Source: Paenibacillus tyrphae
GTDB lineage: Bacteria; Bacillota; Bacilli; Paenibacillales; NBRC-103111
Assembly: GCF_000722545.1 (NCBI RefSeq)
Contig: NZ_JNVM01000010.1
Span: forward strand, 62,001 to 126,000
DNA: 64,000 nucleotides
Reading direction: 5' to 3'
Of the stretch, positions 1-7,860 are shown one piece after another. The position numbers and the translations under genes are program-made. Position 1 is the stretch's first letter; each line of letters begins with the position of its first letter. The notes under the pieces are model-generated. The model was not told where the DNA came from. It did no database searches and saw only the letters and a program-made list of their open reading frames with translations.

Positions 1-1
1 G

Positions 2-310
2 GCGCTGCGGCTTGCAGCGGGGCTGCGGGACGGCGATGTCCGGCGCAGCTGGCTGGTCGCGCAGCAGGTGAGCGCTGCGTTTCTCCGGGAAATACGGAAC
101 GCCGTTCACCAAGACGGGCGCATTCGCTTGTTCGAGAGGGCGGCATGGAGCGAGGCGAACTTGCTGTGCGCCGATCCGCTTGTTTCGCTTCGCGGACTGG
201 AGGCGAGCGGGGAGCTGAAGCGGGGAGACCGGGTCTGTCTGCTGTTCGCCGGATTGGACTACGGGGCGGCTGCGATTGATCTGCAATACTCGAAAGAAAG
301 CGGATGGTGA
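2..310 (+). CDS. KAS III-like protein, C-terminal fragment (5' end outside window)
   Basis: The frame is open from the first bases and stops at 308-310, so only about the last 102 residues are present. The end carries the pattern GDRVCLLFAGLDYGAAAI, which matches the C-terminal strand-turn of KAS III-type condensing enzymes (GD.vLL..fG.G...a). The visible part holds neither the active-site Cys nor the His region, so it cannot be said whether this copy is catalytic. It would be the third KAS III-like protein of the cluster, beside the genes at 14246 and 15162. The following regulator gene begins 3 bases after its stop, so they are probably co-transcribed. Family call moderate, function unknown. 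Confidence 0.6.
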   Translation, partial: ALRLAAGLRDGDVRRSWLVAQQVSAAFLREIRNAVHQDGRIRLFERAAWSEANLLCADPLVSLRGLEASGELKRGDRVCLLFAGLDYGAAAIDLQYSKESGW

Positions 311-313
311 GCT

Positions 314-1132
314 ATGAGAATGGGAATTATTTGTCCGGCGGCGGAATATCCGCGGCTGTACCAAGCCGCAGCCATCGGCGGAACAGCCGTTGTGCACGCG
401 GATAGTCCGGATGCCTTGGCGTGTTCGTTCGTCGCTGCCAAGGCTCCCGAGATCGTCGTCTGGTCGGCGCACGATTGGAACGGAAACGATTGGCGCGTCA
501 TCCTTCGGCTGTGCGGAGCATACCCTCGATTGCGGGTTGTATGCTTGACCGACGAGCCGCCTGCCGCCGGGACAACCGCACGCGAAGAGCGCATTATCGT
601 TCTACCGTCCGCTGCCGACGGGGAGTTGATCCGGCGCACGCTAACTGCGCTAACGGAGTGTTCTGCTTTACCTGCGGCAGGCTCTGCGCCGGAGGATTCC
701 GTAGAACGGCCGCTCGCGCTGGCGCCGGGACTCGTATTCGATCCGGCGCTCCGCAGCGTGATTAACAACGGCGTCGTGCATCCGCTGCCGGGCAAGGAGC
801 TGGAACTGCTCCGCTTTTTGCTCCGGCGCCGGGGACGGTTCGTAAGCACAGAAGAGCTGCTCCGGGGGCTGTGGGATGAATACACCGGCTCCGACATGCC
901 GCGTCAATACATTTACCGGCTGAGGGGGAAGCTGCGCACCGAAAAGGCGCCGTTCGGCCTGCTGCTGCACGCCCGGGGCCTCGGGTATATGCTGGTGCCC
1001 GTTTACGATTCGGCGGCCCTCCAATTGGCCAAAAGGTACGGCGCCCGATCCGGCAAACAAAGCCGAGAAGCGCGGAGAAAGGTTCCCTACACTGGGGATA
1101 GACGTTCAAACTATCGGGAGGTTGAGCTATGA
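314..1132 (+). CDS. Orphan winged-helix (OmpR/PhoB-type) transcriptional regulator with degenerate receiver domain
   Basis: Probably the pathway-specific regulator. Residues about 145-235 form an OmpR-type winged helix: GKELELLRFLL, then a recognition-helix region ending YIYRLRGKL and the wing GLGYMLV. The first about 115 residues follow the alternating strand-helix pattern of a receiver domain, but the expected phosphoacceptor Asp strand reads EIVVWSAHD and the late conserved Lys is not evident, so it is likely a pseudo-receiver. No histidine kinase gene is adjacent. ATG at 320 is a possible alternative start because GGTGAG sits only 3 bases before 314. It overlaps the next gene by ATGA. Confidence 0.75.
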   Translation: MRMGIICPAAEYPRLYQAAAIGGTAVVHADSPDALACSFVAAKAPEIVVWSAHDWNGNDWRVILRLCGAYPRLRVVCLTDEPPAAGTTAREERIIVLPSAADGELIRRTLTALTECSALPAAGSAPEDSVERPLALAPGLVFDPALRSVINNGVVHPLPGKELELLRFLLRRRGRFVSTEELLRGLWDEYTGSDMPRQYIYRLRGKLRTEKAPFGLLLHARGLGYMLVPVYDSAALQLAKRYGARSGKQSREARRKVPYTGDRRSNYREVEL

Positions 1133-1950
1133 ACGGATGGGTGACCGCCGAGCGAAGGCATTTTTATGACGAGCACGGCTATGTTGTGATACCAGGGATG
1201 CTGAGCGGGCCGGAAGTATCGGAAATTAACCGCGAATTTATGAAGCTGTGGCTCGATTTGGTCAGGGAAGGCGTCATCGTACAGGACAACCGGCGCTCGT
1301 TAGAAAGCGTGTTTCCGCGTCTGCGCGATTACCATCAGACGAGACCTGCCATCGCGGCGCTGCTGCTGAGCGGCAAGATGTTCGATGTGGCCGCAGGACT
1401 GCTGGGCGAGGAGGCGCTGGCCATCTCTACCAGCTATTATTTTAAAGGTCCCGGTACGCGGGGACTTCCTATGCATCAGGACAACTACAGTGTCGGGGCG
1501 GCCCCGACGACCACCTGCTCGCTGTGGCTGTCGCTCAGCGTCAGCCACGAAGATAACGGCGGGGTTTACGTGGTGCCCGGCTCCCATAAGCTGGGACTTT
1601 TGTCGCCGGAGCCGGTCCAAGAGAGCCGCTCGGAATACGGTGAGAAGCTGAGGCTTCCCGATGGTTACGAAACGGTGCCGCTGCGGACGCAGCCGGGCGA
1701 TCTGGTCGCGTTCCACGGCAACCTGCTTCACGGGTCCGAAGCCAATTTGTCCGGTCGCACGTTCCGTTATGCCAACGTGACCCATTTTATGGGGACGAGC
1801 GCAGAGCGGGTAGCTTTAAACTACAATTATTTGCTGGACCGAAGCGGCGCACGCGTCCGCAGACGGCTGAACGCCGCGCCGAAGCTCAAAAACGATACGT
1901 TGAAGAAGGACGAATGGAGCGGCGTAGGAGGAAACCGGCCGTGGCGATAA
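1129..1950 (+). CDS. Phytanoyl-CoA dioxygenase (PhyH) family Fe(II)/2-oxoglutarate oxygenase
   Basis: A 273-residue non-heme iron oxygenase predicted to hydroxylate or otherwise oxidise an intermediate using 2-oxoglutarate. The iron-binding facial triad is visible: HQD in the stretch MHQDNYSVG (about residue 117) and a distal His in LLHGSEAN (about 202), followed by an Arg suited to bind 2-oxoglutarate. A second copy at 19632 is clearly paralogous, sharing the SYYFK.PG.(R/K)GLP(M/L)HQDNYS core and the LNY.YLL.R C-terminal block. The start overlaps the regulator stop (ATGA) with GGGAGG upstream. Substrate unknown; both copies may act on the carrier-bound amino or acyl unit. Confidence 0.88.
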   Translation: MNGWVTAERRHFYDEHGYVVIPGMLSGPEVSEINREFMKLWLDLVREGVIVQDNRRSLESVFPRLRDYHQTRPAIAALLLSGKMFDVAAGLLGEEALAISTSYYFKGPGTRGLPMHQDNYSVGAAPTTTCSLWLSLSVSHEDNGGVYVVPGSHKLGLLSPEPVQESRSEYGEKLRLPDGYETVPLRTQPGDLVAFHGNLLHGSEANLSGRTFRYANVTHFMGTSAERVALNYNYLLDRSGARVRRRLNAAPKLKNDTLKKDEWSGVGGNRPWR

Positions 1951-1990
1951 ACGGATGGGAAGGGCTGTTCGCGCGCGGGGAGGTGAGGCT

Positions 1991-2437
1991 GTGATTTACG
2001 GCGTCGGTATCGATTTGCAGAGCGTGCCGCAGATGGGCGAAGCCATCGGGCGGCAGGGCGAACGGTTTTTGCGCAAAATTTTTACTCCGGGCGAGATCGC
2101 CTATTGCTCGAAGCATCGCGGGGCAGCTCGGCATTACGCGGTTCGCTGGGCGGCGAAGGAAGCGTTCTACAAGGCGGCCGGGGACGTGCTTCCACGAAAA
2201 TACGGCTTCTTAGACGTCGAAGTCCGTCATCTGCCTTCCGGTCGTCCCGTGCTTGAGCTGCATGGTTCAACCGGCGAAGCGGCGGCGCATTACGGCTTGT
2301 CGTTCTGCATCAGCCTCTCGCATTCGGGAGATTATGCGCTTGCGCAGGTCCTTGCGATACAGGAGGCGGGGAGAGCTTTTCCGGGCCTCGAACCGATGCA
2401 GGAGCATGCGGCCGGGGAGGCGATCCGCTTATGCTGA
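1991..2437 (+). CDS. Holo-ACP synthase-type 4'-phosphopantetheinyl transferase
   Basis: Predicted to load the phosphopantetheine arm from CoA onto the cluster's four carrier proteins. The AcpS signature is present: GVGIDL at the N-terminus with the metal-binding Asp, and RWAAKEAFYKA with the second acidic residue. At about 148 residues it is a little longer than AcpS (about 120) because of a C-terminal extension after the SLSHSGDYALA block. I chose GTG at 1991 because GGGGAGGTGAG lies immediately upstream and the protein then begins exactly at the family's first strand. A dedicated AcpS inside the cluster suggests that the carrier proteins are poor substrates for the housekeeping enzyme. Confidence 0.88.
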   Translation: MIYGVGIDLQSVPQMGEAIGRQGERFLRKIFTPGEIAYCSKHRGAARHYAVRWAAKEAFYKAAGDVLPRKYGFLDVEVRHLPSGRPVLELHGSTGEAAAHYGLSFCISLSHSGDYALAQVLAIQEAGRAFPGLEPMQEHAAGEAIRLC

Positions 2438-3489
2438 CCGCCAAACGGCTGCCGGTCGTGCCGAATCCGGGCTTCGAGACCGAGTGCTACCATAATTTGC
2501 GCCTCAGCATCGTCATGACGGAGCCTCGGCTGATGCCATGGTGCCTCAGCCATTTCGTCAATTTGATCGTGCAGTCCAAAAGCGCGGGACAATTTCCGCT
2601 GGTCCGCTTCGAAGAGCATCTGGAGCTGTACGGGGGACTGCTGGCGGAAGAACCTCTTGCGGTCAAGCCGGGTGGATACGTGTCCGCCATTCGCGAGGCG
2701 ATCGACGAGGGAAGCTACGTGCTGGTTTACTTGGACTGGAAGCGCATTCCGCAGTCCCATTTTTTCGCCGTGCGGGAGATGGTGCATGACGCGCTGGTCT
2801 ACGGCTACGACGACGAATCCGGGACGCTGGACATTCTTGCCTTCGAAACGAACGGCCGGGCCTACGGCTCGGTTTGTCTGCCTTACGAGACGTGCGAGGC
2901 GGAGCTGGCGCATGTGGCGGAGCGTCATGCCGATACGCATATCTGGTTTGCATACTACGGCTTTCCGCTCACCGCCGTCCGGCTTCACCGGAGCCCTTCG
3001 CTGCCGTCCGGCTTCGATTACCGCAGCCTGTATTTTGCGCTGGAGCGGGGACGCGTTCGTGCGTCGGGCTTGTCTCAGGATGCGTTTGCCAGCGGTTATT
3101 TTGTGTACGACTATATGGCGGGCTTATTCCATCAAATGGCTGGGGGCGACGTTTCGTTGGATCCGCGCGAGTTCGGCTTCTGGAACATTAATGTGCACAA
3201 GATGATGCAGCGGCACAAATGGATGCTCAAGCGCATCGATGCGTTGGAACGTGCGGCCGGTTCCCCTTTGCTCGGCAAAAGCAAGCGGCTCTACGAGAAT
3301 GCGAAGCAGCGGCTGATGAGTATCCGCGCGGATTCTTTGAAGGCGCAGAAAACCGGAGACGCGCGTCTGCTGGCACGCATCGGGGATCATTTCCAAGCGA
3401 TGTACGAGCAGGAGAAGAGGGCCGTGCCTTTGCTGATGGAATATTTGGTTCGCTTGAAATTCGAACGGAAAGGAGAGGAAAGCTTGTGA
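2431..3489 (+). CDS. BtrH_N/C39-like papain-fold protein, candidate acyltransferase or peptidase
   Basis: A 352-residue protein whose first about 170 residues resemble cysteine-peptidase-like folds used as acyltransferases in BtrH. There is an N-terminal Cys in a TECYHNLRL context, then a strand-rich region ending in a conserved His in VHDALVYGYDDESG, typical of C39/BtrH_N-type proteins. The C-terminal half is mainly helical. The start is ATG 2431, which overlaps the PPTase stop, with GGGGAGG 10 bases upstream. In butirosin synthesis BtrH moves an aminoacyl group from a carrier protein; here the next gene is an ACP, which supports a carrier-linked job. A relative occurs at 10731. Fold assignment moderate, reaction inferred. 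Confidence 0.55.
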   Translation: MLTAKRLPVVPNPGFETECYHNLRLSIVMTEPRLMPWCLSHFVNLIVQSKSAGQFPLVRFEEHLELYGGLLAEEPLAVKPGGYVSAIREAIDEGSYVLVYLDWKRIPQSHFFAVREMVHDALVYGYDDESGTLDILAFETNGRAYGSVCLPYETCEAELAHVAERHADTHIWFAYYGFPLTAVRLHRSPSLPSGFDYRSLYFALERGRVRASGLSQDAFASGYFVYDYMAGLFHQMAGGDVSLDPREFGFWNINVHKMMQRHKWMLKRIDALERAAGSPLLGKSKRLYENAKQRLMSIRADSLKAQKTGDARLLARIGDHFQAMYEQEKRAVPLLMEYLVRLKFERKGEESL

Positions 3490-3737
3490 ACGATACGTCC
3501 TTGCAATCGAAAATCATTGCTTGCATTCAAGACGTTCTCCCTTCGCATGTGACGGTAGACGAGCAAAGCGAGCTGCTGAAGCTGGGGATCAACTCGCTGA
3601 CGTTCATCCGGCTTGTCGCGTCCATTGAAGACAGCTTCGAGATCGAATTTGCCGACGAATCCATTTTGCTGGAAAACTTCAGCTCGGTCGGAAAAATCAG
3701 CGACCTGGTGTGGGACTATTTGCAGAAGACCGTGTGA
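3486..3737 (+). CDS. Acyl carrier protein 1
   Basis: An 83-residue four-helix carrier protein. The phosphopantetheine attachment site reads LGINSLTFIRL, with the Ser preceded by Asn rather than the usual Asp. The start is GTG 3486, which overlaps the TGA of the upstream gene (GTGA) after AAAGGAGAGGAAAGC, so the two are translationally coupled. This coupling suggests the BtrH-like protein and this ACP work together. A strong intrinsic terminator follows about 26 bases after the stop, closing this first transcription unit. Confidence 0.9.
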   Translation: MNDTSLQSKIIACIQDVLPSHVTVDEQSELLKLGINSLTFIRLVASIEDSFEIEFADESILLENFSSVGKISDLVWDYLQKTV

Positions 3738-3762
3738 TGCGGCAAGCTTTCGAGCAATCGGG

Positions 3763-3793
3763 CGGACCTCCTTTACAGGATGGTCCGTTTTTT
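3763..3793 (+). terminator. Rho-independent terminator after ACP 1
   Basis: Stem CGGACC(TCCT)/(AGGA)GGTCCG with a TTAC loop and one bulged base, followed directly by six T residues. It ends the operon running from the window start to the ACP gene. Confidence 0.88.
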
Positions 3794-3796
3794 AAC

Positions 3797-3910
3797 GATA
3801 TAGAATTTATAAATTTTCAGCAAAGCTGAACAAATTCTATATCACAAGAAAAACTTCCGCTAAACCGCGGTCGCTCATCCATGAATAGACTTCGATAAAA
3901 GTTTTTCTTA
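3797..3910. repeat. Two consecutive large inverted repeats (nested hairpins)
   Basis: GATATAGAATTT at 3797-3808 is the exact reverse complement of 3832-3843, and inside it TTCAGC/GCTGAA (3816-3830) forms a tight inner stem with an AAA loop. A second pair follows: AAGAAAAACTT (3847-3857) and AAGTTTTTCTT (3900-3910). The stretch is AT-rich, noncoding and sits between a terminator and an isolated gene. It could be a regulatory RNA structure, a protein-binding site or a small repeat element. No function can be assigned. Confidence 0.6.
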
Positions 3911-4040
3911 TATCCCCTGCCGGAGCCAACAAAACACGAAAAACCAGCAGGTCAAAAGCTGAGTGATATTTCCCGAATCATGCGATGATAAGGATGTCCC
4001 CGGGAGACAACAAACCAATCCAACCAACGGAGGTATCGCA

Positions 4041-4559
4041 ATGAAAACCATCACAAAGAAAATCGGCATGACGCTCGAAAATTCCAACAGCAAAACGTAC
4101 CTGGAACTGCTCGACGGCCGCAGCGAAGAATTGCACTTCAAACAAGCCGCTCCGACTCACTTCACGGTGAGCGATTCCGAATTCAGCTTGAAAACGGGCG
4201 TAACCGTTGATCTGGAAATCATGAACGTCGATCTCGTAGCCACTTCGAGCGTCATCTGGCCGGGCGCTACCATCCGCGTGCGCGGCGGTCTGCAAGGACA
4301 AGGCAGAACGATGAAAGCCAGCGCTTCCATTCCGTTCAACAAAAAAATGGCGGACGGCGTACAAGGCGAGTCCTGGTTGTACTGGGTGATCGAAACGCCT
4401 CAAGGCGAGTTCCACAACAAAAAACCGATCCATATGAAAGGCACATTGAAAGGTCTTCCTCCGAAAGACGCCACGTTCTATTCGGACAGTGTAATCCCGT
4501 TGTTCGATGCGGAAGACAACCAAGTAGGCACCATCTACGGCTGCTTGCAATCCAACTAA
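4041..4559 (+). CDS. Hypothetical soluble protein, beta-rich, isolated transcription unit
   Basis: I do not recognise this 172-residue protein. It has no signal peptide or membrane segment, a single Cys near the end (YGCLQSN), and alternating short hydrophobic stretches typical of an all-beta fold (such as TVDLEIMNVDLVATSSVIW). The start is ATG 4041 with AACGGAGG nine bases upstream. It stands alone between two strong terminators inside the biosynthetic cluster. Its codon choice (AAA, GAA, CTG, CGC-rich, few rare codons) differs from the GC-saturated neighbours and suggests high expression. Such a stand-alone abundant protein could bind or sequester the product (self-protection), but that is speculation. 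Confidence 0.75.
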   Translation: MKTITKKIGMTLENSNSKTYLELLDGRSEELHFKQAAPTHFTVSDSEFSLKTGVTVDLEIMNVDLVATSSVIWPGATIRVRGGLQGQGRTMKASASIPFNKKMADGVQGESWLYWVIETPQGEFHNKKPIHMKGTLKGLPPKDATFYSDSVIPLFDAEDNQVGTIYGCLQSN

Positions 4560-4574
4560 TCGTTATCCAGCGAG

Positions 4575-4601
4575 AGGGCCATCCTGTATGGCCCTTTCGT
4601 T
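4575..4601 (+). terminator. Rho-independent terminator
   Basis: Perfect stem AGGGCCAT/ATGGCCCT with loop CCTGT, followed by TTCGTTTT. It isolates the 172-residue gene from the following operon. Confidence 0.88.
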
Positions 4602-4665
4602 TTCAAGCGTACGGACATGCGAAAGCTTTAACATCCGTGGACTCGATTAGGCAAGGGAGAGGACT

Positions 4666-5841
4666 ATGTACGATTTTATTATCGTGGGAGCCAGGTGCGC
4701 CGGGGCGGCCACCGCTTATTTTCTCGGACAAAAAGGCTACCGGACGCTGTTGATCGATCGTTATGCGGTGCCGGGACCGACTTTGTCGACGCACATCTTG
4801 GGCGAGACGGGGATCTACGAAAGGCTTGGCATTGCGCGAAAAATGGAAACCAGCGGCATTCCTGCCCTGACAAGGATGCGCATCGATCTGGAAGGACGTC
4901 TGTTCGAGTCGGATATTTGCGTCACCCCGAGGGCGATGGGCGTGAGGAGGGAGCTGTTAGATCGATGGCTTCTGGATGCGGCTTGCGGGCTGCCGGAGGT
5001 GAACGTCAGGCTGTCGACGCAGGTCATCGATCTGCTCGAAGGGGAGGACGGCGTATGCGGCGTCCGCTGCAAATTGTCCGACGGTTCCGTGGAGATGTAC
5101 AAGGCGCGGGCCGTGATCGGCGCGGACGGCAGACATTCGTCGGTGGCCCGACGGGTCGGAGCCGAAACGGCAATGGCTTCGGACGAGCGCCATTTGGGCG
5201 TGTACTATGCGTACGTACTGCATGCGGACCCGCTGCCTATTCCGGCTGTGGAGTGGTATTGGAGCGAGACGGACATTGTGCTGTGCAATCCGATTGACGG
5301 GGGACGGCACTGCATCGCGGTCATGCTGCCGCAGGAGACGTTCCGCTCTTGGTCGGGCGACCCTGCTTCTAAGTTTGTCGAGCGGCTGAGCCACATCCGC
5401 ACGCTGGGCCCCCGTCTCCGGTACGCACGGCTGCAGGGCAGCGTTCGTGGAGTGGAAACGCTCCGCAGCTACGTGCGCAAACCGTACGGCCCGGGGTGGG
5501 TACTGGTCGGCGACGCCGGCGCGCACCTGCATCCCGTGTCCGGCGTCGGCATCGACAATGCGGTATGCTCCGCCGAGATGCTGGCCGAGGAGCTTGATGC
5601 GTATATGCGCGGAGAACGGACCTGGACCGAGGCGATGAGCGCTTACGCGCAGCGGCGGGACGAACGGATCGTACCGCAGTACGAAGCTTGTCTGAAGACG
5701 CTGGCGCGCGCGGGACAGCCTATTCCCGAGGCGCACTGGCCTACGTTGGACGTGCTGTGCACCTTCCCCGGACTCGTCAAAGAGCTGGGCGGTCGGGCAG
5801 AACGAATCTACACCTTATTAACGGAGGAGAACGAGTCATGA
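4666..5841 (+). CDS. FAD-dependent monooxygenase / geranylgeranyl-reductase-like oxidoreductase
   Basis: A 391-residue single-component flavoprotein of the p-hydroxybenzoate-hydroxylase superfamily. The N-terminus has the dinucleotide fold YDFIIVGARCAGAATA with an acidic end (LLIDR), a middle strand VIGADGRHSSVARR (DG motif), and the second FAD motif VGDAGAHLHPVSGVGID near residue 282. Predicted to hydroxylate, epoxidise or saturate an intermediate. It begins a new operon after the 4.6 kb terminator and overlaps the SRPBCC-PDZ gene by ATGA. The substrate cannot be read from sequence. Confidence 0.85.
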   Translation: MYDFIIVGARCAGAATAYFLGQKGYRTLLIDRYAVPGPTLSTHILGETGIYERLGIARKMETSGIPALTRMRIDLEGRLFESDICVTPRAMGVRRELLDRWLLDAACGLPEVNVRLSTQVIDLLEGEDGVCGVRCKLSDGSVEMYKARAVIGADGRHSSVARRVGAETAMASDERHLGVYYAYVLHADPLPIPAVEWYWSETDIVLCNPIDGGRHCIAVMLPQETFRSWSGDPASKFVERLSHIRTLGPRLRYARLQGSVRGVETLRSYVRKPYGPGWVLVGDAGAHLHPVSGVGIDNAVCSAEMLAEELDAYMRGERTWTEAMSAYAQRRDERIVPQYEACLKTLARAGQPIPEAHWPTLDVLCTFPGLVKELGGRAERIYTLLTEENES

Positions 5842-6758
5842 TCCCATGTCCGCTGGACCGGACCGTCAATATTACGTATTTGGAAGCCCCGCTTGAGCGA
5901 GTGTGGTGGTCGGTAGCGACCGCGCCCGGCTCCAGCTCGTATTTGACGTACTACGCTCGAACGACCGGGGCCGAGGACGAGCCGAAAATCGGCGATCGTT
6001 ACACGCTCAATTACGGTGATATTAACAACGAATCGGTCGTGATCCGGTGCGAGCCGCCACATCATATCGCTTTTGCCGACACGTACGATTCGATGGACCC
6101 CGACGGCCGCACGGTCCGATACCGGGTCAGCACGGCGTATACGCTGGAGCAGCAGGGGCCTTTTGTCAAGCTGACCCTGGAGGTGACCGGCTTCGAGCCG
6201 ACGACGCATGGCCAGTGGTTCCGGGAATGTCTGGAAATGGGGTGGCGCCGATCGTTGATGAATTTGAAGTCGGTGCTCGAGCTTGGGCTCGATTTGCGCA
6301 TCGAAATGTTCAGCTATCCGCGCCTCGGCGTCGCCAACTGTACGGTGAACGAAGAGCAGAGCCCGGTAGTGTGCGTTCCGGTCCGGGAAGGGAACTACTT
6401 GCTGCAGGTATTTCCGAACAGCCCCGTCGACCGGGCGGGCATGCAGGCCGGCGATGTCATCGTCGAGATCGGAGGAATGCCGACACCCGACTATCCGGCG
6501 TTCGTTCGTGCCATTTCGTCGTTCTACGGAAAGACCGCAGAGCCGGTAGTAGCTTATGTGCGGGATGGGGTCTGTTGCGAAACGACGGTGCGGCTGTCGC
6601 TGGACGAAACGTTTACGGGCCTGATCGATATCGAGGAAACCCCGCTCGAAGAAGTGAGAAAGAAACGTGAGCTCCTTGCCAGGCAGCGGTCCGGGTCCGG
6701 CAGCTTGTGGAAAACGGACGAAGCCGTCCGTTCCGAATCCGTGCCGGATTCGAAATGA
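5838..6758 (+). CDS. SRPBCC (START/polyketide-cyclase-like) domain fused to PDZ domain, copy A
   Basis: A 306-residue fusion. Residues about 5-150 look like an SRPBCC/AHSA1-type hydrophobic-cavity domain: VNITYLEAPLERVWWSVATA at the start, KIGDRYTLNYGD in the middle, and a long C-terminal helix WRRSLMNLKSVLELGLDLR. Residues about 195-265 form a PDZ domain: GNYLLQVFPNSPVDRAGMQAG is followed by DVIVEIGG. The two domains are rarely seen together. SRPBCC proteins serve as cyclases/aromatases in type II polyketide pathways, so a cyclase or ligand-binding role with a PDZ docking module is plausible but unproven. The start ATG 5838 overlaps the monooxygenase stop. Confidence 0.7.
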   Translation: MIPCPLDRTVNITYLEAPLERVWWSVATAPGSSSYLTYYARTTGAEDEPKIGDRYTLNYGDINNESVVIRCEPPHHIAFADTYDSMDPDGRTVRYRVSTAYTLEQQGPFVKLTLEVTGFEPTTHGQWFRECLEMGWRRSLMNLKSVLELGLDLRIEMFSYPRLGVANCTVNEEQSPVVCVPVREGNYLLQVFPNSPVDRAGMQAGDVIVEIGGMPTPDYPAFVRAISSFYGKTAEPVVAYVRDGVCCETTVRLSLDETFTGLIDIEETPLEEVRKKRELLARQRSGSGSLWKTDEAVRSESVPDSK

Positions 6759-6850
6759 CGGCTCGTTACCCTGGACGCCGCTTCGTTCTGCAAGGGCGAA
6801 ACGGCGCAGGGGCTGCTGCGTTCGACGGCCCGCTGCCGACGGCTTTTGTA

Positions 6851-7696
6851 TCAGGAGGAGCGCTTTCCGTCGGCCACTTGCCGCACCGACTCTTCCGTCG
6901 GGTCCACAAGTCCCGTCAGCAGCTTGTCATACGACAGCTCGGCTTCCGTGTGCAGTCTGCGTCCTCCGCGGTAGTACATCACGCCGACCGGTTCGTTCGT
7001 CCCGGCGCATAGGCCGAGCGAGCGAATGAACTCGGCATAGGTCGGAACGTCGCGGCCGCCGAAGGACGCGACGATGTCTCCGGGGCGCAGCCCCGCCCGG
7101 GCGGCAGGGCTTTCGGGAAACACCTCCATCAAATAATTCCCTTGAACGCGGTCCGGGTCCAGCCCTTGCGCCCGAAGCTGAGCCGGGGTAGCGGTATAAT
7201 TGCAGACGCCGAACCGGGGATAGCCGAATACGTCGTATCTCAAGTCCAGACCGAGCTCCAACACAAGCTTTAAATTAAACAGCGACTGTTTCCACCCGAA
7301 TTCTCCGCATTCGCGGACCCACTGGTGCAGCTCGCTGTTTTCGTCGTAGCCGTCCACCTCGACGGTCACCCGCGTCATATGCTCCTCTTCCTCCAACCGG
7401 AACGTCGTGACCAATTCGTATTCGACGTAGGAATCGTCTGCCAGAAGGGAACGAAAGCGGTCCTTGAGCCGGAACAGGCGCGGCCGATCGCTGGCCAAGC
7501 AGACGGCGTCGTTAATCATGTCGCCGATCACGATCCGGATTTCGTCGCCCGCCGAGATATGTTCGTTCGGCGCGTGTACCTCGTCGGTCAAATACGTCTT
7601 CATGCCCCTGGCGGTCGCCAGACCTTCCCAGATCAACTCCGGCGCAGCTTCGATGTGCATCGTGCTAAGCGAGGCGGTGCGGTGATTTGCGCGCAT
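6851..7696 (-). CDS. SRPBCC-PDZ fusion protein, copy B
   Basis: A 281-residue paralogue of the convergent gene at 5838, with the same order: SRPBCC-like N-terminal part (STMHIEAAPELIWEGL, DEIRIVIGDMIND, the helix FGWKQSLFNLKLVLELGLDLRYD cut here into its recognisable pieces WKQSLFNLK and LELGLDLR), then PDZ (NYLMEVFPESPAARAGLRPG, DIVASFGG). It is the only leftward gene in the cluster. AAAGGAG lies 8-14 bases before ATG 7696. It is divergent from the ACP 2 operon and shares with it a 164-base control region holding a long palindrome. The two copies probably arose by duplication and may form a heteromer. Confidence 0.7.
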   Translation of the reverse strand: MRANHRTASLSTMHIEAAPELIWEGLATARGMKTYLTDEVHAPNEHISAGDEIRIVIGDMINDAVCLASDRPRLFRLKDRFRSLLADDSYVEYELVTTFRLEEEEHMTRVTVEVDGYDENSELHQWVRECGEFGWKQSLFNLKLVLELGLDLRYDVFGYPRFGVCNYTATPAQLRAQGLDPDRVQGNYLMEVFPESPAARAGLRPGDIVASFGGRDVPTYAEFIRSLGLCAGTNEPVGVMYYRGGRRLHTEAELSYDKLLTGLVDPTEESVRQVADGKRSS

Positions 7697-7741
7697 ATGC
7701 TCAACTCCTTTTTTTCTTCATTATGTAAAATGTGCCTCTGC

Positions 7742-7811
7742 CGCACTCGGCTTCCGCCGAGCTTTACGGCGCATCGAAAGCCGAGTGCGCGGCGAACCGG
7801 GCGGCTATAAT
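7742..7811. promoter_or_regulatory. Divergent control region: 12-bp inverted repeat and TATAAT
   Basis: CGCACTCGGCTT (7742-7753) is the exact reverse complement of 7778-7789, with a 24-base spacer. TATAAT at 7806-7811 is a good -10 for the rightward ACP 2 operon, although no convincing -35 precedes it at the usual distance, which fits an activator-dependent promoter. The repeat lies between the two divergent genes and could be the binding site of the winged-helix or AraC regulator. Confidence 0.5.
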
Positions 7812-7860
7812 TCAGAATGAAACCAACAACACATTCCGGGTGAAGAAGAAAGCAGGTGGA

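Noticed and set aside
259..897. Long leftward open frame opposite the winged-helix regulator (and many similar antisense frames)
   Set aside because: High GC content opens antisense frames; the protein is Ser/Arg-rich without any family pattern, and the rightward frame encodes a clear regulator.
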